Shown piece by piece: positions 43,111 through 54,619 of a DNA stretch of 64,000 bases; within the stretch, counting starts at the first letter, position 1, and the number at the start of each line of letters is the position of its first letter. The position numbers and the translations under genes are program-made. The notes under the pieces were generated by a model, which did no database searches, had not been told where the DNA came from, and was given only the letters and a program-made list of their open reading frames with translations. The stretch is from Chara braunii (Eukaryota; Streptophyta; Charophyceae; Charales; Characeae). The stretch lies in assembly GCA_003427395.1 (NCBI GenBank), contig BFEA01000096.1, positions 1,811,929-1,875,928 on the forward strand, given 5' to 3'.

Positions 43111-45503
43111 GCCTTGACGGCCCGTCAACCATCATGCAAATCATACCCCCATCCTGCCTTTCCCCCAGATGCAGTTCTTTTCAACAATATGACTTCATAC
43201 AACCAACAAAAGTTGAAACTGAGAATTGAGCAGACATTCCTTACTTAGTATTGTTCAGTGTCCTGAAAGTCAAACCAAAAAATAAAGTAAGGCTGCACAT
43301 CATATATTCAGTCAGAGATGCATCAGGTAATACAAATAGGGGTTATAGGGTGGGTGTATAGAGGGAAACGCAAAGGTTACCTATAAATTCCCTGCCTCGA
43401 GAGCCTCGCCTAGGCTCCGGCAGAGCTCCCGCAATCGGTGGGTGGACTCCCCACAGAGTCTTAATGCGGTCCTACGGGTTGCAATCCCGCTTGCCGCCTT
43501 CCCCTCAAAACAGGACTAGACTTAGTGTAAGGAGGATAGGAAGAGATGGTTTTGAGACTCTCAAATACAAGAGGGGTGCTCTCAAGTTCACTGGAGAGGG
43601 CCTTGTTTCCTTGACTCACCAGCCCCGCAATGGCAGCCAATGCATCAGCTTGGTCAAACCTCCGAAGTCAAACTGCTGCAATAACCCCTCTTGACGATTT
43701 CCCTACTCGCAACACTAATTCCTTTTTTACTAGTTAGTCTGATATCCTCCTCATCTTCACACCCCTCCTCAGTCTTAACCACAGCCACCCATCAGCCGGT
43801 AATAGTCCCCTAACGGCTCGCAGTAGCAACACTTAGTGACGGTTATAACAACCACAACGGTTGCCGACAGCAGATGCCCTCAACCGCAGTCTCTGACGGT
43901 TCGCGCGCCACACACGGTTGTACACAGTAATCAATGGCAGACAATAATAGTAGTCCGCGCGCCGTACGCGGCCAGGACCTATGCACAATCAGCAATAGCC
44001 ACACTCTGCAGCCTCTAGGCCTACCTTCTACTCCCCTACTGCGCAGGGTGAGTGACTCACTAGTCAATCAGGTACGTCTGCAACCTCGCTGCGCTCGCCC
44101 CCTTGTTCCTTCTTCCGCCTGGTACCACTGGGGAAACAACCAGCAGGCCAACTGCTATAGACAGGGTGGCCGGCTGTAAGTCGAGACCCCAGGCCAGAGT
44201 AGCAATGAAGATCCGTACTTACAGGTAAGCTCGTACCTCCCCCTTTCTCCCTCCTATGTTCGCCAATGACGGATCGCTTGCTTGGATCTCCCTATTCGTG
44301 CATATTCCTACCCACCCACTCGGCTACCCCGCCACCAAAGACGAATCTTCGACTGTAGTCCGAGCGGTTTGTGCAGCTGTCACACTCCCGATACCACGGC
44401 GTAGTCGGAACCACAATGTCACCTTTCTTTACTGCCCGCCATACATACCCTTGGAACCGAATCCCTCCCTGCCCGTTTCCGTCAAGGAACAAGCGAGATA
44501 CGCACTCCCTACGGCCTCCTCTAGTTCTCGACTGCACCTGACACTGACCCCGGCTAGGTTCATTCCTCCTCGTTCCGCCTTTTGCCTCTCAGTCCGTCAC
44601 CTTCCTTCTCGCTCGCAACCGATCCGCCGTGCTCCACCTGCCCGGTACCCGTAGCCGCGCTGTCTTAGCTCCCGCCCAACAGTCGCAGTCGCCCTTGCCA
44701 ATGCTCACCTCTCTCTGTTTGTACCCGGCGTGCTTTCACTTCTAGGTTCATTCATCCCTGCCCCGCTCGTCCGACATAGCCTCCACGCAGGTCATTTCTT
44801 CTCCATATTTTCTCTTACTCTCTCCCACTCTTACCTGACCCTTCCATTCGATTCGCCCAGGCCAAAACCCCGGGATCGCTCCTTCCTCTACCCAGATCCG
44901 TTCAGCAACGGGTGTATGCTCTATCTCCTTTCTTCCTCCTTCCCTTCCGCCATAACTCGCACAATATCTTTTTCTACTAACACCTTGTTTATCAATTCCC
45001 TACTAAAACTAACTTCAGGTTTAGGGTCGCCCGCCTCGAAAAGCCCCAGTTAGCACCTTACCTCGCCCGATTCCGTACAGGATTGGGCATGGTATCATAT
45101 CCTTACCCCGGCCATATCCGTTTTCTCCGTTGCCTCCTCGGGGCACACTTTCTTCACTAACTCCTCTTTCTAATCGCTTTCTAACTAAACTAATCCAAAA
45201 ATCGGGGCCGCCCACCTCGAAAACCCCGATATCACCTCTTACTTGCCCTCTCCCGCGAAGCTTCCCACAAGTCGCGTTCTTCTCGCTGCGCCCAGCTCGC
45301 TCTTCCGCCATCATCCGCTTCCTTTCCCCCGCGTGCACCTATAGTAGCTCCCCGTCCCGATTCTTTCACAGCCCAGCCGGCCTCGTCCTTGCTTCTCTCG
45401 TTCCGACAGTGCCCAATCCCTCTCGCTCGCTCGATTAGCGCAGCTTAGCCTGACATCCGGTCCTACCGCGTCCGGATTCGACAGGAGTCGACAACTGGGG
45501 AGG
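43111..45503. other. Element D region between ORF3 and the recognised LTR, left part
   Basis: C-rich, without coding signatures on the element's strand. It may belong to a longer LTR. A hairpin-forming block (GGGTCGCCCGCCTCGAAAAGCCCC, in part, near 45,025) recurs near 45,205 as TCGGGGCCGCCCACCTCGAA followed by AACCCCGA, with TCGGGG pairing CCCCGA. Confidence 0.4.
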
Positions 45504-45620
45504 AAAAAAAAAAAAGCCAGAGCGCCGATGCGTTTCCCTGCTTTACGCATATCGACCTGGCGCAGGGGCCATGCTAATCTTCACCGAATCATTCCAATTT
45601 TGACGGATGTCCCGAAGGAC
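45504..45620 (-). ncRNA. U6 snRNA-like sequence with T12 terminator
   Basis: On the minus strand from 45,620: GTCCTTCGGGACATCCG (5' stem-loop), AAAATTGGAA, GAAGATTAGCATGGCCCCTG and GCGCCAGG follow the order and spacing of eukaryotic U6. The ACAGAGA box reads TCGGTGA, and the 3' internal stem-loop is replaced by a different hairpin (ATGCGT/ACGCAT). A run of 12 T (plus-strand A at 45,504-45,515) ends the ~105 base unit, as for a pol III gene. No TATA or plant USE is evident upstream. Most likely a pseudogene or captured U6. Confidence 0.75.
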
Positions 45621-46096
45621 TTCCCCCGCTGTCGGCGCCTTTTGGCGCTTTCAAAAGCCGTTCGCCCCCCCCCCCCCCCCGATTTCACTGAACGCACCCG
45701 ATACGACTTCGCGTTCGGGTTCGCCTTAGCCTCCCTCACTACGCGCGAGCCCGCCGTCCAGATTCACAACACTTCATGCTACCTCGCTTCCTAGTCTTTA
45801 ACGCCCGTCGCCTCTCCGCTCCCCCGTGCGCAACTCCGACAAGCTTTCCTTAACTGGTGTGGCTACAACCCCGACCGTGCTCTTCTTCTCGATACATTCT
45901 GGCGGAGAATCCCGCCAGGCTAGGTCCTCACCCGTTTCATTCCCGTCGCTCACGTTTCCGATGCCTCTTGTTAAGGTCAGCGGTGCTCGATAGTGGTCGT
46001 CCCCTCCGCGCTTTTGTGAAGACTACCCGACGGGTCCTACTGTGTTTTCGCGTCCACATACGGGCGCGACAATAATAATAACTAAATAAACTTAAA

Positions 46097-46127
<31 letters not shown>

Positions 46128-47058
46128 ATAAAAAAATACAAATGAGCAGTAGTCGGGCAGGGACCACGGCACCCCTCTCAGCCTGCCCGCCAGCCCCACG
46201 CTCGGCTCCGCGGCAGCAAAAGGCGAGGGGGATAGTCCCATAGGCCCATCAACCCCTCAAGCCTTTTCGCCACGCTCTACTGCTCCCTTTCTGCACGCTG
46301 TTGGCCTCGATCCTTGCGCCTGCTGCATACCAGTCCGATGCTATAACCTATAGGGCTAAGCCCAAGCCTGGTACTAGCAGGCCTGACTCACCTAATAAAG
46401 TGGTAGCCCCCGGTCTTTTGGGGCTAAAGGAGCCACCCTATGCCATTTCCTAACCCATACTCACACACATGACCACAAAGGGGCCGCGCCAACCTCCCGG
46501 CTGTGCCGTGGCTACCCTTACCTGGCCGAATCCATCAGGTCCCATCATCTGGATGTCGCGTAAGGCCACACTCACTCACTGACCAGTCCATCGTTCCACG
46601 CGGAACCAGAGAAAAGCGCCCATAGGTTAGTCAATTTAGTCAAAACAAACAATTGTTATAATGGAGCGCGTCGACCGATGTTCGTGCCACGTCTGCAAGT
46701 GTAACCAAAGAAAGGGAAAATCACGCGTGCCTCAAGCTTGGGCACCCACGCACTCTTTTATTCTCGTCAACCATCAAGTCAACATAAATTACGGATGCGG
46801 CCGCGCCTCGCGCGACATACTTAAACTTTAAACCAAACTGCTTTCTGTTGTTTGCAAAGACCAGGGCGGATACCCTTGTAAGGGTATTCGCACCGACAGC
46901 TTACCGGACCATATTAAGCGACGTCACCGTTGCTTCGGAGGATAAAAAAGCTATCAATTCAATCACAATCCCAAAGTGCTGACGAGCAGGGTACCAATCG
47001 GATTAACCGACAGACCCAGGGTTGAGGCCTCCAATAATCCATGTCAAACACAACTTTA
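45621..47058. other. Element D non-coding region with poly-C and AT repeats
   Basis: A pure C run lies at about 45,666-45,682, and an AT dinucleotide run at about 46,099-46,128 is followed by A-rich sequence. No gene is recognised. The boundary of the LTR or of an unseen nested insertion could lie here. Confidence 0.45.
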
Positions 47059-47134
47059 TGCCGCCAGGATTCTAACCTGGGTCTCCGTCGCCCTGACACT
47101 CAGACGTCGGGATACTCCTCACTGTACTACAGCA
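47059..47134 (-). tRNA. tRNA-like sequence (probable pseudogene)
   Basis: The minus strand shows TGTAGTACAGTGAGGAGTA (D-arm and A-box like) and CCCAGGTTAGAATCCTGG, a perfect T-arm with B-box GGTTAGAATCC. The ends TGCTG and CGGCA can pair. The anticodon arm (CCGAC..GTCAGG) has a mismatch and the variable region is long, so amino acid identity is not assigned. It may be the head of a SINE-like unit. Confidence 0.5.
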
Positions 47135-48858
47135 TAAGCTCCATTGGATCTCTCACCGTCCCCTTCCTTGTGCCCTAGACAACCGCTGGCTTCTCGTTGT
47201 GTGCCCCTAGCCCTTTTCCTTGAAACCAAGTCGTGACTAGGCGCGCGGGCCCTAACCGAGACCTTCAAAGGCATTCTCTCGCCTTTCTCTAAAAAATCTT
47301 CACATTTAACATACGTAGCTGTACCACATAGACTCTCACATAAGCTCTCCTGCAGTCTAGTACAGGAAGAATAGGTCTCCATCTTGGCCCACCACAGTCT
47401 GGGTGATCATTCCAGATCTACGGCCCACCGCATTGTTATTTCAGCGGTAGTGTCTTCGCGGATTGCGCCACAATAGGCTGTTCCTGATAAGCATTCAATC
47501 AGGACTTCCTCAAAAGATTCGTATGACTCGACTCTTATCCCACGCCTCTCCGCAGGAGTAAAACCCTCCTAGGCGTTCACGCCCGTTTTAGTCTTTACTC
47601 CCTTGGCCAGACGCAGACCCTCTGCTCAGGTTGTGCCAAACAGGGGCCGACACCAAGGGTTGCGCCTTAGTGATGCTAGTTATACCCCTAGTCGGGTCGT
47701 CTTATAAATGTCCAAGATTAGCACAAATGGTCAGACGGTGTGTCGTAACAATACAAACCTACTGCGGGACAACGCATAGACGTGTCGCACATAAAAGGTA
47801 TTTACCAGTTCCTCTGTGGGAGAACACAGGGGAAGCACGATAACCTCTCCATAATCACAAAACAAAAGTCACCGCCTGGTTCACAAGGTCGTGGCCTCCC
47901 AGCTTGATCAGAGCAAGAAAGTCACACACCTTGATGACATCTCTTAAAGCACACCGTTTGCGACATCAAAAAATTCCACCAATAGTCACGCAAAATTTGG
48001 TCCCTCTCGTCAGTCTTTTATTATTCAAAGTCAACCTTCCATTTATCAATCTATATAACTACCTTATTTATAGAGGAGGTCTTACTTTTAATAGGTCTCT
48101 CAGTCATCCCTCTCTCACTAGGATGAACTTTCTCGCGACCTTCTCTTTAACGCATCTTCCCTCTCTGAAGGTGCGTCTTCCAAATAGATAATGGACAACC
48201 TTTCCATTCACAGGTGTCCCACTCATCATATACTCCATATAAAAAGACCAACTTGTGGGTCTTCTGCACAGTTCAATGATTGAATACTCACCATACGAAT
48301 ATTCAGGATCCTCACATCCTTTCACAAGACAGACTGCGCTTCCTTGCCTTATACTCGGCCCTCTCATCCGCCCGAGGGCAGGTCACACGAGTATACCGGC
48401 GAGTAGACAGTTCATATTCATCCAAATTCACAAAGTACAAGATACATCAAGCATTTTCTCGCGCATATTTCACACCAAGCCATCATCTAGCAAAACTGGA
48501 TCACACAAGTGAGTGTGAGAGTGATCGTCATATACAACAAGTAGTCGCCAGAAAAATGTCTCGATATAATGTACACTCAGGGATAAAATACCCCATACAA
48601 AAAAAAATGTCTCCATACTATGACTCACTCAACTCACTCAATCCACACTCACACTGGTATCCTGCTCAAAGTACAAGTTGGGTCTGTCTCTCGAAGATCA
48701 GGGTGTCAGCGAACTAAGTATGTACACGCCTCATCTACCCCGGTCCTCAAGAAACCCAACCCATACTGCCTGACAACAACAAACAACACCTAGGTCTACA
48801 GAATGTCATCCAATCCTGACTCTAGTCCTACATGCAACATGTCAACCATATAGGTAAC
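47135..48858. other. Element D 3' non-coding region
   Basis: No gene is seen between the tRNA-like sequence and the end of ORF3. Several pyrimidine stretches on the plus strand could be the polypurine tract of this minus-strand element, but none is followed by a recognisable LTR edge. Confidence 0.35.
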
Positions 48859-51470
48859 TCAGTCATGATCGCTCATCTCCTCCTGGTTTTGCCTATATAA
48901 CTGAGCCCTACCCCCATCTGCAGATCTCTTTACTCTCCTACCCTGCCTATTATACATCCTGCCTCCTTCCTCTGTAACCTTCCCTTCAGCCTTGTCCTTT
49001 AGGACATTGCAAGGCTCGATGCCCCTCCTTTGTACAGAAGAAGCAGGACATGTCGAACCACTTGGACCTCTTCTTTCCTCTCTGAGACCCTGACGATGAT
49101 GGCGCTTCGCTGGCCTCCCTGCTCAGCTCATGGCTCTGAGGCATATCCAAGGGCTCCTCTCGTGCCTCCACCTCCTGGGTACTCGGTCCCGGTCGGTCCT
49201 CAATCCCCTCTGGCCCATACTCGGGCGTGCCCAACCTCTGGAGCCCGCCCTCGATGACACCATCAGCCTCAATCCTTATCTCCCTCTCAAGAGGCTCCTC
49301 TATCCTCCGCTCGGGTGAAAACAAACTAGCCTCCTCCTGCATCGAGTGCACTGCCTCAATGAGCACGTCCATAGATCCCTCTGCTGAGCCCTGAGCCGGC
49401 TCACTGCTGGATGGTGGTAATCCCTCCTCAACTACCAAAGGTATGAGTGGGCCTGCCGCTGCTATAGGTAGCGTACGAGCTCAGTAGGGGCTCTGAACTC
49501 GAAGGCCTCTCTCTCTGCCTCCCTCTGGGCTCTCGCCTCCTCTGGCTCCAGGATAACTCTCCCCATAGGTGGCTCCTGGCGAGTCTCTGCTGGAGATGAA
49601 TGTCCTAGCAAACCATGTCCTGGCTGCCTCTGCTCTCCCTGTCGGCTGCTCTCTGGCTTGTCCACCTCTCCCTGAGATCGCTGCCTTAGGCTCTCAATGA
49701 TAGCTGTCTGACTGGCCACCAATGCCCTGAGTTCTTGGATTTCCACCTCCATAGCCTCCAAGCGTACCCCATGGCCTACTTCCTTTATCTTCTTTCCTGC
49801 CAGATCGCTCTCCAATAGCAAGTGCCGGTCAAAAGTTGCCTTGGCCAGGAACTTGATTTTGCGATCCAACCTTTCTTCCGCCTTCCTTGCCACCCCGAAC
49901 CCGACTCTGACTGGCGAAGGAAACTCCTTTCCTCTCTGCTCCCAGAAGTCCCTCCACATCTCAGGGATCTCCGGGGCCCTAGCTGGCGCGCTGGGTGGCT
50001 GACCTGGGAGCGCTCCTACTGCCTCCGATCTCTGCCTCTCCTCCTGCTGCTCCAGAAGCTCCCCTGCTGCCTTCAACCTCTGCCTCTCTTGCCATATCTC
50101 GTCTATCCTCCTGGTTCTTCTCGCCCTCTTTTCCTCTGCTGTCTTTCCAGCTGGCGCCCTTTCCCTCGTGCGAAGGTCAACCCTCTTTGGGATCTCTGCC
50201 TCCATCTCCTTCTTGGGCTGGCACGGCTCCTCGCGTGGCTCTGCAGGTGTTGGCTTTTCCAGGTCTGGGTGCTCCAGGGCATGAGCTGCTAGGTGTCTAT
50301 CAATCAGGGTCAAGGCTTCTCTCCTTACAGCTGTCCTCTCTCTCCTCCTTTCTGCTCTCCCTTCTGGCGAAGGAGCCTTTTCTGATGAAGGTAATGGAGC
50401 CTCCTCTCTCTGCAACCTCTCCCCTGCCTGGCGAGTGCTCCACGGTGCATCCCCGAGTCTCAAACCCACCACTGGTGTCTGAGGGGGCGTGTCCTCTCCA
50501 ACCTCTATCACTTCCTTCCCTGCATGCCTCTCCTCATCGCCCAACCCTCTCTCTCACTGAGTATCCTGGACCTCCTCCTGTAGCACCTCCTCTCGTGGCT
50601 CCTCCTCTGCCTGCTCTCCACGCTCTTCACCCTGAGGCGACGCTCTCCACTGAGAGATATCCAAGTGCGCCTCCAACTCCCTCAAAGGCTCCTCAGACGC
50701 TAGGAGCCCCTCCTGTGTGCATGCTGGTGACCTCCTCAATTCACCTTCGGCAAACCGATGGAACTCCACTGGTCCCAACCCACACTCAAGGTATGCGTCT
50801 CGCTCCTCAACCTCTGGCTCTGGCTCCTCCTCTCTCCTAGCTAGGGTCTTTTGTCCTTTTCGAGACGGTCTCACCTCCCTGGGCTCAGGGTCCCTCTGCC
50901 TCTGACTCCTCTGACGCCTCTCAACTCTGGGCTGAGGGGGCTCTGGCCGTCGAAAGGCCTCTCTCAGATGTGCCCTGCAGCTCTCCCAGTCCCGGGCCAT
51001 GGTTCTGACTTGGTCAGCCAGTGGTCTTTCCGCCTTCCTGGTCCAGAGTGGTAGCGTCTGCATCCAATCATCTCTCGGTATACCCTGCCCCTGCATGAAC
51101 CACTCAAACACAGGGATGAAGTCCGACGCATTTCCAATCTCCAGGCGGATCGGCCTGCCATCAGGTCCCACAGGCGAGGGTCGCAGCTCCTGCATCCTCC
51201 ACTCCACCTCTGATCTCGTCATCGCCTCTCTACGGATCCGCGCAATGGGCTCCTCGAACCTGCCTGCTCCCCTCAGTCTCTCAATTGCCTAGGCCACGGT
51301 CCAGCCCATACGCCTCGCATGATCCCAAAAGCTGTCCAGGAATAGCTCGATGTCCCCATCATCGTATACCGGAGTACTCTCTCGATGGTGAGGCCCATGC
51401 CGCTCATATCCTCCTGATGCTCCCAACGACCTCCGAGGCGGCTGTGTCCCCCTCCCTCCTCTTGGCATGA
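48859..51470 (-). pseudogene. Element D ORF3: second Gag-like protein with CCHC zinc knuckle
   Basis: Starting at MPRGGRGTQPP (51,470), this reads about 860 residues with in-frame stops near 51,289 and 50,552 and frameshifts near 49,465 and 49,000. The N-terminal ~200 residues are Gag-like helices: DDGDIELFLDSFWDHARRMG, FIPVFEWFMQGQGIPRDDW, ADQVRTMARDWESC, LREAFRRPE. The centre is a long Arg/Glu/Pro-rich coiled coil. Near the C-terminus CFFCTKEGHRALQC fits C-x2-C-x4-H-x4-C exactly. It lies downstream of integrase, where env-like ORFs sit in other elements, but shows no signal peptide or membrane segment. A splice acceptor precedes it. Confidence 0.8.
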
Positions 51471-51490
51471 CTGTCTTCATAAAGTCAGAC

Positions 51491-51515
51491 CTGCACAACA
51501 GACGAAAGGAGACAA
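51491..51515 (-). promoter_or_regulatory. Candidate 3' splice site before ORF3
   Basis: On the minus strand CTCCTTTCGTCTGTTGTGCAG is followed by G, about 20 bases before the ORF3 ATG. The pyrimidine tract plus CAG fits an acceptor for a spliced subgenomic ORF3 mRNA. Confidence 0.6.
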
Positions 51516-51633
51516 CAGGCACACATTGGGGTAAGCAAACAGGTGACAATCAAGCAAGCTCAGACCAGACCATACTCATGCAGCATACAACCTATCTGAC
51601 CTACATAACCTATCGCTTCTATTCTAGAGGTAG

Positions 51634-52332
51634 TCAAATCGTCTCTCTTACCCCTTCTCTCGCCACAAATTTCTTCAATCGCGTTACAGATACCCAATCC
51701 TTCCACTCAGTCCTATTCAACTTCTCAATCTGGTACGCTCCGAAGTCTCCAACCCGTACGATCCGGTAGGGACCTAACCAACTCTTATCAAGTTTCCTGG
51801 ACGACTGCTTTTCCAGCGATGAATCGTAGAGAAGCACGGCGTCCCCAACTGCCAGAGGTACTTTCCTCACCCGAGCAAACTGATCCCATCGAGTCTTATC
51901 ATCCATACGACTTCTAGCCACTTGATCGGATGCTTCCTGGATCCTTTCCTCTATCGCTGCTATCTGTCGTGTCCGAATGTTGAGCAATTCCTCAAAGGAC
52001 AGGTCGACTTCCAGATCCTGGCGCCTCCAAGTCTTGAGAAAGCTTTCAATAGGGAAGGTGGTGTGTCGTCCATACCACAACGTCGCAGGTGCGTACTTGG
52101 TGGATCTTTTTACTGTGATGTTCTCGACAAAGAATGCCGCCCTTAGGTACCTTGGCCATTGATTAGGTCTCCCTTCGGTCCACTTAGCCAGGAGACTCGT
52201 AATGGTACTTTGCCCTCTTTCCACCAGAGCGTTCGCCTGGGGGTGGGCGGCCGTGGTGTAGTTAGCTACTACACCATACCTTGAGAACAACTCTTGCACC
52301 TCCTGACAAGTAAATTCTGATCCCCTGTCCAT
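51634..52332 (-). pseudogene. Element D integrase: core second half and C-terminus
   Basis: The minus frame reads MDRGSEFTCQEVQELFSRYG (second catalytic Asp), HPQANALVERGQSTI (catalytic Glu), RAAFFVENITVKRSTKYAPA and the C-terminal module GDAVLLYDSSLEKQ, LDKSWLGPYRIVRVG. It continues the frame of 52,360-53,676 after a single TAG. Confidence 0.9.
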
Positions 52333-52359
52333 TACGAATCCAATGACGAAAGGATAACG

Positions 52360-53676
52360 CTAGTAGTACTCCTTGATGCAGCTGACCAAGACTGAACCAG
52401 TCTTGGTACGAATGGCAGGTCCGTCTACGAAGCCAGACAGGTTATCGCGCGCATCGAAGATGTAGTTATAGCCCTGATCCCCAAGCGGCATGAAAAGTAG
52501 GTCGAGATGCACTACAACCCCTACCTCTCGCTCTAGCCTTGGATGCTCTCCTTGCCTCAAACGGGATCTCTCTTGGCAGGGTACGCAGGATCGACAAAAT
52601 TTTCCGACCATGTCCATCATCCCATCCCAGTAGTACAACTCACTTATCTTGGCATACGTGGCTTGTACCCCTCGATGCCCTCCTACAATGCCATCATGAA
52701 GTGCTGCTACGACGTCAATCTGGCGGTTTCTTCCGCAGACGACTCTCCTGGGATTGCCCACTTCTCTTCTTACGAAAAGGTGACCGTCTCGCACAAAGTA
52801 GCGCAGCAGCATCCTCTGAGCTCTATCGCTTGCATCCCTTAGCCGCATCTCGCAAGACAAGAGAAGCCCCAGCTCTAGGTAAATCCCATCATACTCTTCT
52901 GCACGAAAGGCCTCTTTAATCTCCCCCTCCTCGAACTCGACGTTCTGGCTCTCGGGCACTTCGTCCACATTCCCTGTCGGGTTCAACGAGCTTGACTGGT
53001 CGAGGCTTTCCTGCAATAGCGTGTTGACGAGGAGATACATTCCTGCCATCGGATCCTCATGCCGTTCTACCTGGCCTGGTCCTTCCTCGATCGTTCTTAT
53101 GTCTTCCACCAGATTATGCGAACTGGCCAGCGCCAGCTCCATCATCCACTGAACATCCTTACCTCCCCAAGGATCTTCTTCTTCAAAGGGTTTGAGGACT
53201 AGCTCTGCCCTCCTTTCATATCTGCTCGACGCTTGCCAGATAGGATAGCCCACACAGCTAGGCACTCGCGACGACCACTTATTGATATGGAGACGGACAT
53301 CTTCCTCCTGATCCAGGAATCCATCAACGGGGGGCGTATTCTCCACCGCCTCTCCTTCTTGTTTATCCCAGTTGATGCGACTCAGCCCGTCTGCCCGGTT
53401 CTTGCTGCCAGGAATCCGCTCAAACTCGAAGTTAAACATCCAGATGCACGTCAGCCATCTGGCAACCGTCGGATCCGATGGAACGTAATTCCTCACAGAG
53501 TAGGCCAGGGCGGTCGGGTCCACTCTCAAAATAAACCTCATGCCGAAGATGTAGTTCTGGAAGATCCGTAGACAGTGGAGGACAGCAAGGGTCTCCCTTT
53601 TGAACTGAGAGTAGTTTCTTTCTGTCGTACAGAGAGTCCGACTCTCAAATCGCAAGGGTCTTTCCTTTCCTTCCAC
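52360..53676 (-). pseudogene. Element D RNase H, integrase zinc domain and start of core
   Basis: RNase H: ERNYSQFKRETLAVLHCLRI, FILRVDPTALAYSV, ARWLTCIWMFNFEFERIPG, NRADGLSRI. A ~190-residue acidic linker follows. Integrase zinc module: LHDGIVGGHRGVQATYAKI and CRSCVPCQERS. Core: VHLDLLFMPLGDQGYNYIF with the first catalytic Asp. It ends at a TAG at 52,360, after which the core continues. Confidence 0.9.
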
Positions 53677-54619
53677 GTCTGTCTGAATTAGAACTCCTCC
53701 TTAGGCAGTTGGCCCCACATCTGTTTCAACAAAGAGGGTCGCGTTTCTGTGGCATCATTCTGGCCACTACCTCTTCTTTCTCTTCACCCCAAACCCACTT
53801 TTGATCCTGACGGACTAACTTCCTTAGGTGCTCAGTCTTAGCGGCGAAGTTCTTGACGAAGACCCTCCAAAATCCACACGTACCAAGGAAGCTCCTGACA
53901 TCAGTTATTGAGTGGAAAGGAACTCGCTACTTAGTAATCTTGTCCGTCTTTTTCACATCCGGCCTTCGGCCCCTCTCGCTGCAGACGAACCCCAAGATAG
54001 TCGCTTCCCTCATGCAGTGTCTGGATTTGGCCCCGCTCGCTGTGAGGTTATGCTCCTCGAGCAGGCTCAGGACCTTATCAAGGTCCTGGATGTGTTTTCA
54101 AACAAAGCACCTTACCCCTAGCGAGACTTCGTCGCTCTCCTTCACTGCCGGCCCCTTCACTGCCAAATCATCGATGTATGACTGTGTGATATGAGGGCTG
54201 ACTGACTGCATAACACGAATAATCGACGACGTGCGTTCGTATCTTACCGTCGAGGTAATCCACCACCTTCTTCTCCTCGTCCGGATTAGGATATCGCGCC
54301 CCTCTCATGTTCCAAGGTTCGTGTGGCACGGTGTGGATACTGATCATAGGTATCTTGTCCACATCCAGCCTGCCGCGCTCCTCGTCTCTAAACGCAGAGG
54401 CGCGATGCCTCCTCTTCATCAACTCCACCATCAACGTTCGCTCCTGAGGCAGTAGGAAGTCAGGTTCTCCTATAATCAACCTCCCCTCATTTCCTTCGTT
54501 GATACGACATGGTCCTGCTAGAGCACTTTCCCTCATTTGCCATATTAACCCTCGTTCCCTCTCGTAGTATGCTTCCTCGTCTTCCGTAACGAGGACGGGA
54601 ACTGGGCGACACTTCTTGT
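53677..54619 (-). pseudogene. Element D reverse transcriptase (internally deleted)
   Basis: 54,536-54,220 reads the RT entry region (PNPDEEKKVVDYLDGKIRTH). Then DYS is joined almost directly to sequence encoding SYIDDLAVKGP at about 54,180-54,150, so the palm before YIDD is missing. The YxDD motif is present but in another frame. LSLLEEHNLTASGAKS, ILGFVCSERG, VRSFLGTCGFWRVFVKNFA and KWVWGEEKEE follow in shifting frames to the RNase H region. This copy cannot encode a working RT. Confidence 0.85.

Noticed and set aside
45666-45682. Poly-C run as the element D polypurine tract
   Set aside because: Composition would fit on the minus strand, but it lies upstream of the U6-like unit, not next to a detectable LTR edge.
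49822-50840. Long Pro/Leu/Ser-rich plus-strand ORFs
   Set aside because: Antisense shadows of the Arg/Glu-rich ORF3 on the minus strand.
48859-51470. ORF3 as an envelope gene
   Set aside because: No signal peptide, membrane segment or Cys-rich ectodomain; it has Gag-like helices and a zinc knuckle instead.
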